Origin: Chrysopilus asiliformis
Taxonomy: Eukaryota; Arthropoda; Insecta; Diptera; Rhagionidae
Assembly (NCBI GenBank): GCA_964034945.1
Contig: OZ035960.1
Location: forward strand, 16,091,403-16,155,402
Direction: 5' to 3'
Length of the DNA: 64,000 bases
In this document: positions 55,445-64,000 of the stretch, piece by piece
Layout of the letters: every line of letters begins with the position of its first letter
Numbering within the stretch: position 1 is the stretch's first letter
The notes under the pieces: model-generated
Seen by the model: only the letters and a program-made list of their open reading frames with translations
The model's database searches: none
What the model was told of the DNA's origin: nothing
Position numbers and translations under genes: made by a program

Positions 55445-56003
55445 GTGCGAACGCACACGCTTCTTCTCGTCGCGGCAACTTTTGGTCCTCAAAATGCCTT
55501 TCCGACGCACACGCTTCTTCACTTTTTAGTAGCAAAAACTTGTGTACAACAAGCGATCGCTCATGTGTGTGTGGTTCTCATATATGTGTTGTATTTCCAG
55601 CTCATTCCTTTATTAGCTAGCACCGAGGCAACATCAATTGCCAAAATAGAAACTGCCAATAATAGAAGAATAAGGACTGGTAATTTGTTATGGCATTTAC
55701 CCTTTCCTACCTACCTGAAAAATAAAACTACCTGGAACTGGTATTTCACTATTTGCATTCAATTTTTGTTTATGTGGGATATGTTTACGAGTCGGTGGCT
55801 AAGCACCGACTGCCTCAATGAAATTACGCACACATGCATGCTGACGTGCTACACGAGCAACTTCGTTTGTGTGCGTAAAAGAAGACGAGAAGAACACTTT
55901 TCGAGTGGCGACTTTTCCCCTCTTGCCGCACTCGTTTCTTTCCCACAATTTGGTGAAGTTGCGCCATGCTGATGACCGAAAGTTGCTCCGTGTACGCCCT
56001 CGC
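55445..56003. mobile_element. TTA-flanked element, copy 2 (559 bp)
   Basis: Nearly identical to 30015-30566, same orientation, TTA at 55442-55444 and 56004-56006. The reading frame across it (LLVAATFGPQNAFPTHTLLH) is open in both copies but has no recognised motif. Confidence 0.82.
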
Positions 56004-56153
56004 TTAAGTGTCACAACGCCAAAATACGGGTATTAGTTTGTGGAGTTCTCTCCTTTTTTTCGCAAGCAAGTCCTGCACTTTTTCCGCAAATATCCTTGTT
56101 TCCATTTTTCTTGAGAAAATTTTCACTAGCAGATTTTAGCGATTGGTGATTAT

Positions 56154-57177
56154 TAGGGCCCGGATTTAAGGCACTTATAAAATGGGAAAAAAGGCAGGCA
56201 AAAAGGCAGTATAAAAGACTGAATAAGCATTAATTTTTCAAAAAAAAGGCATTTATTTAAACAAAAGGCATTTTCATTGCACGAATATGACATATCATGT
56301 ATCACAAAATTGAACGCAGAACGCTTGCAAAAAATTTCAGATAAATTAAATTCATATAAATAAATTTAAAAAAATATATAAAAAGCTAATAGCCGTATAA
56401 AGAGCCTCACTTCATTTAAGTAATATAAGTGTTCGCTACTTTTTACCTACAACTTGTTATAGTGACGTTACTTTAGGTGCATTAAGAATCATAATAGGTA
56501 ATACGGATCTAATACTGATTGCAAGAAATAATTAAGTGAACTAATAAAACTTACCTAAAAGTTCTTTTCTAATCCCCGAAATTGTTTCTAAATAGCAGGT
56601 TTCCAATTCTTTCGTAACGTTGATTCATCTGGAATTTTTTCATGGCAATATTTTTGAAAAAAACTCTTTCAAAATATAATTATTCAATTTCCAAAGTGGA
56701 ATATTTGCTTTAACAAATGCCATACATAAATCTCTAAAAAATTATGAGTCGCTTCTTCTGCTGATTGCATTTTTGAATAACCCGACTTTTTTTGAACTTG
56801 CTTTCTGCAATAAATTCTTGTGTATGGCAATTTTTATGTGTTGTGTCACGCGGTTTTCTCGTGTGATTTTTGGCATTTCTAAGATTTCAATTTACTATCA
56901 AAACTAAACTGATCGTACATTGGCGCAACTGTCATAAATATAGGCATTGCCAAATCAAAAAAAAAAATTATAATTTTTATGGGTACTTAAATTACCCTAA
57001 AAGGAATTTATAAATCTTTTTAAGATCGGAATTATTAAAAAAGGCATTAAAAAAAGGCTAAATGGTCGAAAAAGTGGGAAAATAAGCAAAAATGCCTAAA
57101 AGGCAGTTATTATACAAAAATGAACGAAAAAAGCAAAATAGGCAAAATGCCTTTTTGCCTTAAATATCCGGGCCCTG
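56154..57177. mobile_element. 1024-bp non-autonomous hAT element
   Basis: Inverted ends TAGGGCCCGGATTTAAGGCA / TGCCTTAAATATCCGGGCCCTG, with an exact 8-bp duplication GTGATTAT (56146-56153, 57178-57185). The word AAAAGGCA or its complement recurs in the outer 100 bp of both ends, as expected for subterminal transposase-binding repeats. No transposase frame. Confidence 0.9.
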
Positions 57178-57343
57178 GTGATTATGAATGTTGCGTTAAT
57201 ATTTTGAAGTTTTTATCCGAAGATACTGTTAAGATATAGCTTTTTTCTCAAAAATTGTAAAAAATTAATTTCTGGAATTTTTCTTGTGTTTCTAAAACAC
57301 AATAGATACTATTAATGTTTTTTTAACCGCAGAAAATTGTTTT

Positions 57344-57904
57344 TATACCCGTATGGTGAAACCAAAGAGTATATTAACTTTGCCTTACCATTTGTAACGC
57401 CAAGATCCCGTTATCACACACAAAAATGAATTACACCAGGGAGTTTAGAATGATTAAAAAAATTGATTTTTGCATGTCCGTCCGTCTGTCTGTCCGTCAG
57501 TCCGTCAGTCCATCTGTCTGTCCGTCCGTCCGTCTGTGGCGCGGATTTCGGGCGCACGGATTGAGCTAGAGATTTCAAATTTTGTGTAGATCTGTTTTTT
57601 GTAAAATGCGAGGCTAAGTTCGTTAATGGGCAAAAATACCCCCATACGAACGAAAACGATTTTTGCGAATATCTCGAAAATGGTGCATCTTATCAAAAAA
57701 ATGCGAGAACAAAATTTATTTAGGATATAATTCTACATAAAACTCCCATACATCAAAATCCGATTGGAATAAATTCAAAAAAATCTTATTGGAAAGTTTG
57801 ACTTGAAAGTGGAATTTTGGTACAACTGTTAGAATTTTGATACGAATATCACCATACGGGTCTCCAATGATTGCCAGATTGGCAATTATAGCTTTTGTTA
57901 TGTT
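57344..57904 (+). repeat. family A, near full-length copy
   Basis: TATACCCGTATGGTGAAACC to TTATAGCTTTTGTTATGTTT, very close to 618-1176, with a longer GTCC/GTCT block (57475-57537). Confidence 0.85.
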
Positions 57905-60287
57905 TGTTTTTACCATAGAAATTTTTTAGGGCTAATTGGTCACCTGGAATTGCCAAAAAGCCCGAAAAATGTTCATAGTAAGACACATTTACCCAGCAAC
58001 GGTGGGTCTACATTCATTTTATAAAATAACAAAAAAAAATCTTATAAACCGAAAATTTTAGGGAGAATTTTAAACTTGACAAACTTTTACATTTTTTGTG
58101 ATGAAAATCGCAACTAACGCCAGTGCCATAAATAATGCGCATTAAAGTGTTCCTTATAATGAGATAAAATTTTTTTCCGTTTCCTCAATAAAAGTTCCCA
58201 TTTATCGCAATATTGAACATCAATTTTCCATCATTCAGGCATAAATTTATATATATAGGTTTGTACTTATTTACTCTATCCGTATCTACTCGTATATAAA
58301 AAACAGTTTATTTATTTTGGGCACTTTTGACATAAGAAAGCCATTCCTATCTCATAAAACGCTAACATTCCTTACCTTAATGTTATTATCTTCCAAAATG
58401 TTTGTTTGCTCTTAAATTGTACGCCAGACAATACCAAGTTTGGTCTGAAAGTATATGGACTTGGCCTCGGTCTCGGCTATATCCTTCGACTTTATTCACA
58501 TCCTTGTACTCGAATTACACCATAAAATTACGAAATCGGTGGGTAGTACATATAATAGATACCTACAGAAAGAAACGCATAGGGCGGCGAAAAAGGATAT
58601 CCATAATTCACTTTTGTATCCAACACAAACGTCTAATTTAACGTCTTTTGGTGAGGTCCATAATTTTGTATTATCTTTTAGCCGCAGCTCGGTTAATTTT
58701 ATACCCGACCATTGTCTACAAATAAAAATTAAACAAACTTTTTTTTTTCGGGGGACCCAAATATATGTTTATATTGCTGCTCGTAATACATTGCGACTCC
58801 ACAATCAATCTTTATAAAAGTTTTAAACATTACAGATAACAGCCACCATTACAACAATATCATAAATATGTTTATTGATTTATTGCGCGTATTTAATTTT
58901 AGATTCAGATATAAAATTGATACAGATGGATTTCGGAAAATCTTTCTATGGCTTTCTAGACATTTCGGAAATTATGGAATGTCCTTTCGGATAGAAACAA
59001 GAATATGGAGCTAAAATTTCATGAACAAAACTGAACATAAAAAAGGAGTGATAACAATAGATCAATTAGTCTACACAAAAATTCTGTAATGGCGTCCAAC
59101 AAATTATATTTAAATTTAGTACAAAACTTTGAGACAAATTTAATTAAATCGACTTCGGATCTGTTCACAAATCGGACGTCTATAAGAATATCAACGTTGA
59201 GGGACTCTCTCTCTCTCAGACCAGTCAGACAAACGACTCTAACGCCCGAAAATTCTATTTTATTAATTTGATTTCCCAATAATGGGTCCTTTTCAGCATT
59301 TTCCGTGATGCTTTACATGAAAGCCCCTTCGGAGATTGGGGAATCCTTCCGTTCAGAGCTACAGTAAAAGTATATACAAGTAGAATAGAAATAGTACAAG
59401 TTAAATTGAATTATTTAAGATATTCTTGTAGTTTTTACTGCTGAATATACTATAGATGGTTTGCCATTCTAATAATGGTTGCATTTAATCCTTTACATTC
59501 GCACACGACGGAGTTTCTTTCAGTGGAACACGATGATGTGGTCTGGTTGAACATGTTGCACCATCGTTAGTTAGGTACCCGATCTGGTTGTGTCCAATTT
59601 GCCTTTACTTCCGGATGTATGAAAAATAATTGGGAATAAACTGCAGAAAATTGAAATTCTACACGTCTGTCTTTTGGAGGAGTTCATAATACTCCTATGT
59701 CAGCTTAAATATTAGTATCATTAAAATTGTGATTCAATCAACAAAAAATAATAAAAATATTGTAAATAAGTTGATTGTTTTTGATTGTTTTTTTTTAAAT
59801 TCTTGTTTCAAAATTTCTACACTGTTAAAAAAACGGGGTCGATTACCCACCGAAACGGAGTTTGAGGGAATCACCTTTGGCAGAAAAATCGAACTCCAGG
59901 GAGTTCACAACAATTCCCCCTGGAAATTAGCAATTTTTCGGTGTTAACATTTTTAACAATTTTTCGGTGTTAAACCAACTTATTAGATGAGTTAAAAAAA
60001 CAGTACCTAAATCTCACCTCACAAATGCTTGTTTTTTACAAGCAGCATTTGAGGTGTTTTGATTTTTATCATGTTTTTAAAATTAACCTTACATGTCTCT
60101 ATACCGGGACTCAAGTCTGGGGACCTCTCGATTTGTAAGCAATTCGCCTTTCCAAAAGGCTATTCAAGAGCATTGAAAAATCTCTTCTAAACATGAACAC
60201 ACTTTACAATGCACATAACTCCGAAAAGGAGTTAAAGTGAATTTTCGAATCCTTTTCGGAATTCATTCAAAATCCCATTTTCTCAAT
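57905..60287. other. intron sequence without recognised features
   Basis: Short oddities only: a tandem CAATTTTTCGGTGTTAA at about 59928 and 59950, and a hairpin CTCAAATGCTTG...CAAGCAGCATTTGAG at about 60020-60055. A few open frames of 60-120 codons have no motif. Confidence 0.35.
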
Positions 60288-60741
60288 AAAACATAGCAAA
60301 AGCTATAACTGCCAATCTGTATGGGAGTTTTATGTAGAATCATATCTTAAATACCTTTTGTTCTTGCACTTTTTGATAAGATGCACCGTTTTTGAGATAT
60401 TCGCAAAAAACGTTTTCGTTCGTATGGGGGGTACCCCCCTAATGGTCCATTTTTGCCCATGAACAGACTTAGCCTTGCATTTTACGAAAAACGAATCTGC
60501 GTAAAATTTCAAGTCTCTAGCTCAATCCGTGCGCCCGCAATCCGCGTCACAGACGGACAGACGGACGGACAGGCGAACGGACGGACAGACGGACGGACAG
60601 ACAGACGGACATGCAAAATTCAATTTTTTTTATCATTCTAAACACACTGGTGTAATTCATTTTTGTGTGTGATGACAGGATCTTGGCGTTACAAACGGTA
60701 AGGCAAATTTATATACCCTTTGATTTCACCATACGGGTATA
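60288..60741 (-). repeat. family A copy with internal deletion
   Basis: Minus orientation, from AAAACATAGCAAAAGCTATA to ACCATACGGGTAT. About 115 bp present in the other copies are missing between GCCAATCTG and TATGGGAGTTTTATG. It ends 107 bp before the exon at 60849. Confidence 0.85.
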
Positions 60742-60848
60742 ATAAATTATTATGCATTCTAGAACGAATAGAAAATTAATAGATAACTAATACCATTAAA
60801 ACAAATCTCAAATTCAATTTAAATATATATTTTTTTTGTGATTTACAG

Positions 60849-61110
60849 ACAATCATCCGCGAAATGAACCGTTTAGGTATGATCGTGGACCTTTCTCATG
60901 TATCTGTTGGAACAATGCGTGACGCTTTGGCTACAACTGAAGCACCTGTGATATTTTCGCATTCATCAGCATATGAATTATGTAATTCGAGCCGTAATGT
61001 TCAAGATGATATTCTTCATTTAGTTGCAAAAAACGGTGGACTTGTTATGGTCAACTTCTATTCAAAATTTCTATCGTGCAGCGAAAATTCAACTGTTCAC
61101 GATGCTGTTA
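60849..61110 (+). CDS. membrane dipeptidase, exon g: two His metal ligands
   Basis: Acceptor TTTGTGATTTACAG|ACAATC, donor GCTGTTA|GTAAGT; enters in phase 0 and leaves in phase 1, so the gene continues beyond the visible part. It encodes residues 535-621: [20 protein letters not shown], then [25 protein letters not shown] and [15 protein letters not shown]. His551 and His572 (21 apart) match the His198 and His219 zinc ligands, and Arg583 matches substrate-binding Arg230 of human DPEP1. The region with the last active-site Asp (Asp288 equivalent) and the C-terminus lies outside the window, as would any GPI signal. Confidence 0.94.
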
Positions 61111-61379
61111 GTAAGTATACGAAAAAAATGCAGCATAAGTGCCACGGCAGTTTTAAGCCTTTTTCGAATATTTAGTTGTCAGTCAAAAAGGCACTAAGAG
61201 AAAAAAAAATTGAAACAAAATTATACCCAAATGTTATTTTATTACCACAAAATGTGTGCAACTACAAAAAATCGTTACGGTTGCAGCGAACACTTTAATA
61301 ATTTTCATTTTGGCCGTTGTGTACAATTAGGTGTCAGGTATTTTGGACTGACGTGGCAGTTAGAGTGTTAAGATACGTA

Positions 61380-61480
61380 CAACGGACAGACCGACAGACA
61401 TATGCACGGACATCCTCATGATTTTGCCTGAAACGGTACCCTCTATAGCAGAGGAAAGTAAAAAAATGAGAAAAAAATCC
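61380..61480 (-). repeat. dispersed repeat family D, fragment
   Basis: Minus-strand match to 440-617: AAGATACGTACAACGGACAG, CATCCTCATGATTTTGCC and AAACGG. Confidence 0.5.
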
Positions 61481-61519
61481 ATTTTAACAAAATTGTTATT
61501 TGTGCTTATAAATAAGTAA

Positions 61520-61699
61520 TGCTGCCTTTACACGAATGACAAATTTGTCATTTTTTTGTCATCAATTGTCATTATCGTGTAAATAGTATCATTTTTGTCA
61601 TTATTTCTGTCAGAAAAATGGCAATCTCTCATAAAAGAATGAACTTGTCCATTCTTTTATGACGTATTGTCATTATCTGTCATTCGTGTAAACCCAGCA
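61520..61699. mobile_element. 180-bp near-palindromic MITE
   Basis: Inverted ends TGCTGCCTTTACACGAATGAC / GTCATTCGTGTAAACCCAGCA, flanked by TAA (61517-61519, 61700-61702). The word TGTCATT or AATGACA recurs about nine times, and the centre (AAAAGAATGA...TCATTCTTTTAT) is also inverted. A PIF/Harbinger-like target. Confidence 0.85.
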
Positions 61700-61869
61700 T
61701 AAAGTGATTTAAAATATTGATAGTAATTTGAAACTGAATAACTTGTAAAGAAAGATCGAAAGTAAGGAAAATATTAATTTATTGTGGTCGTCATTGTGAT
61801 GACCGCCGTAATAATTAGTTAAAAAATATCAATCGTCTATTGACAACAGACATGGTTAATATTATTTTT

Positions 61870-63940
61870 ACTTTCTTCTACGGAGTATAATAAAGTATTG
61901 TATTCATGAAAAATTTCGACCTCTTAATTTTGCCTAAAAAACATTTCCCGATCACTCCTGAGTCGATTGGAGTCATATTTAAAAAATGTCTTTCTGTCTG
62001 TCAGTCTGTCAGTCTGTCAGTCTGTCAGTCTGTCAGTCTGTCAGTCTGTCAGTCTGTCAGTCTGTCAGTCTGTCAGTCTGTCAGTCTGTCAGTCTGTCAG
62101 TCTGTCAGTCTGTCAGTCTGTCAGTCTGTCAGTCTGTCAGTCTGTCAGTCTGTCAGTCTGTCAGTCTGTCAGTCTGTCAGTCTGTCAGTCTGTCAGTCTG
62201 TCAGTCTGTCAGTCTGTCAGTCTGTCAGTCTGTCAGTCTGTCAGTCTGTCAGTCTGTCAGTCTGTCAGTCTGTCAGTCTGTCAGTCTGTCAGTCTGTCAG
62301 TCTGTCAGTCTGTCAGTCTGTCAGTCTGTCAGTCTGTCAGTCTGTCAGTCTGTCAGTCTGTCAGTCTGTCAGTCTGTCAGTCTGTCAGTCTGTCAGTCTG
62401 TCAGTCTGTCAGTCTGTCAGTCTGTCAGTCTGTCAGTCTGTCAGTCTGTCAGTCTGTCAGTCTGTCAGTCTGTCAGTCTGTCAGTCTGTCAGTCTGTCAG
62501 TCTGTCAGTCTGTCAGTCTGTCAGTCTGTCAGTCTGTCAGTCTGTCAGTCTGTCAGTCTGTCAGTCTGTCAGTCTGTCAGTCTGTCAGTCTGTCAGTCTG
62601 TCAGTCTGTCAGTCTGTCAGTCTGTCAGTCTGTCAGTCTGTCAGTCTGTCAGTCTGTCAGTCTGTCAGTCTGTCAGTCTGTCAGTCTGTCAGTCTGTCAG
62701 TCTGTCAGTCTGTCAGTCTGTCAGTCTGTCAGTCTGTCAGTCTGTCAGTCTGTCAGTCTGTCAGTCTGTCAGTCTGTCAGTCTGTCAGTCTGTCAGTCTG
62801 TCAGTCTGTCAGTCTGTCAGTCTGTCAGTCTGTCAGTCTGTCAGTCTGTCAGTCTGTCAGTCTGTCAGTCTGTCAGTCTGTCAGTCTGTCAGTCTGTCAG
62901 TCTGTCAGTCTGTCAGTCTGTCAGTCTGTCAGTCTGTCAGTCTGTCAGTCTGTCAGTCTGTCAGTCTGTCAGTCTGTCAGTCTGTCAGTCTGTCAGTCTG
63001 TCAGTCTGTCAGTCTGTCAGTCTGTCAGTCTGTCAGTCTGTCAGTCTGTCAGTCTGTCAGTCTGTCAGTCTGTCAGTCTGTCAGTCTGTCAGTCTGTCAG
63101 TCTGTCAGTCTGTCAGTCTGTCAGTCTGTCAGTCTGTCAGTCTGTCAGTCTGTCAGTCTGTCAGTCTGTCAGTCTGTCAGTCTGTCAGTCTGTCAGTCTG
63201 TCAGTCTGTCAGTCTGTCAGTCTGTCAGTCTGTCAGTCTGTCAGTCTGTCAGTCTGTCAGTCTGTCAGTCTGTCAGTCTGTCAGTCTGTCAGTCTGTCAG
63301 TCTGTCAGTCTGTCAGTCTGTCAGTCTGTCAGTCTGTCAGTCTGTCAGTCTGTCAGTCTGTCAGTCTGTCAGTCTGTCAGTCTGTCAGTCTGTCAGTCTG
63401 TCAGTCTGTCAGTCTGTCAGTCTGTCAGTCTGTCTGTCAGTCTGTCAGTCTGTGTACAAGATTTCTCAAAAACTAATAGAGCTAGCGCCATGAAATTTTA
63501 TAGGCATGGGACGATCCTATCAACTTTTGGTGGAAATCCGTTAACCGGAAGTATCCAAAATGGCGGTTTTTCAAAAATCGCAATTTCGTTTTTCTCGATT
63601 TACTCCCAAACTACGCGTTTTTTAGTGGCCTTAAGTATGACAAAACTTGGAGAAAATAAAATTTCCCACACTTTTGTCTTTAGCTATAACTCGATATCTC
63701 AACCTGTTATCGAGATAAACCGTTATTTCCAAAAAAAACAGTTTTTTGCGATTATCTCGAAAACTAACGGGTTTTTGCTGACTGAATGTATGAAGTGAAT
63801 TAATGAGAATGGCATTCTGCACAATTTTGTCTTTTACCATTATCCGTTATCTTTTACCGTTATTGAGATATTTTCATTAATATGTAAAAAATCATATTTT
63901 TGCGAATAATTTGCAAACTAACGGTTTTTCGACAAATCAG
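61870..63940 (+). repeat. dispersed repeat family C, copy 2, with expanded internal array
   Basis: A left part (ATTTCCCGATCACTCCTGAG, then GATTGGAGTCATATTT), then the array, then the family C body: AGAGCTAGCGCCATGAAATTTT, ATCAACTTTTGGTGG, AATCCGTTAACCGGAAG, CAAAATGGCGG, AAACTAACGG. The body matches 35880-36210. The 3' boundary is not clear; similar phrases continue almost to the end of the window. Confidence 0.7.
61993..63451. repeat. 1.46-kb (TCTGTCAG)n array
   Basis: About 180 essentially perfect 8-bp units, with one 4-bp phase slip near 63430. The unit has no stop on the + strand in any phase, so all three forward frames stay open for about 500 codons. This is an artefact, not a protein. 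The minus strand has TGA in every phase. Confidence 0.97.
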
Positions 63941-64000
63941 TTAAAAGAATAGTTAAAGATGTTAACATTTTCTACATTTTTGCTATTTACCGTAAATTGA

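Larger units (their letters stand above)
17375..60848 (+). other. 43.5-kb intron of the dipeptidase gene
   Basis: Donor AAG|GTATGT (17375) and acceptor GTGATTTACAG (60848) join residues 534 and 535 in phase 0, with the family motif continuous over the junction (GLTVFGK / [10 protein letters not shown]). The intron holds nearly all the mobile elements listed below. No separate host gene nested inside it was recognised. Confidence 0.9.

Noticed and set aside
55259..55972. 237-residue frame as a host gene
   Set aside because: Most of it is the TTA-flanked element also present inside the mariner; the first 60 residues have no recognised motif.
61993..63451. CRISPR-like array
   Set aside because: The units are contiguous 8-mers with no spacers, in an animal genome.
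61906..63798. 630-residue open frame of VCQSVSLS repeats, with two more overlapping frames
   Set aside because: The 8-bp unit has no stop in any forward phase, so all three frames are open by chance. No start context or splice support.

Overview
The window is AT-rich animal DNA, most likely from a fly (Diptera). It holds one recognisable host gene spread over almost the whole + strand, and the rest is intron or upstream sequence packed with transposable-element remains. The fly assignment is inference. It rests on GT-AG introns with short pyrimidine tracts, the insect-like layout of the gene, and the mix of elements present (Tc1/mariner, pogo, hAT, TTA-target MITEs, Helitrons, a non-LTR fragment).

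Host gene: seven consecutive exons (3601-4525, 6702-6800, 8921-9047, 9229-9325, 16050-16182, 17154-17374, 60849-61110) join in frame to give 621 codons of a zinc membrane dipeptidase (peptidase family M19, renal dipeptidase/DPEP type). The 5' end and the 3' end both lie outside the window. The predicted protein has a long Gln/Ser/Asn-rich N-terminal region, one transmembrane helix, and then the M19 barrel. All five metal ligands are present. The position equivalent to catalytic His152 of human DPEP1 is Ser. The exons carrying the Glu ligand and the last two His ligands are separated by a 43.5-kb intron.

Regions. 1-3600: upstream DNA or intron with repeats and the tail of a non-LTR reverse transcriptase. 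3601-17374: first six exons; the intervening introns hold a TTAA-flanked MITE, a Helitron, a palindrome directly before an acceptor, and twin 619-bp TA-flanked MITEs. 17375-60848: the giant intron, with a pogo element split by another repeat, two deleted mariners, many TTA/TAA-flanked MITEs, several minisatellites, and a nested block at 50483-53969 (Helitron, then an unclassified insert, then a tandem hAT pair, then a second Helitron inside one hAT copy). 61111-64000: the next intron, with a near-palindromic MITE and a 1.46-kb (TCTGTCAG)n array.

No CRISPR array, operon, tRNA, rRNA or virus-like gene was recognised. The most informative features are the altered dipeptidase active site and the insertion histories that can be read from target-site duplications and one paralogous empty site.
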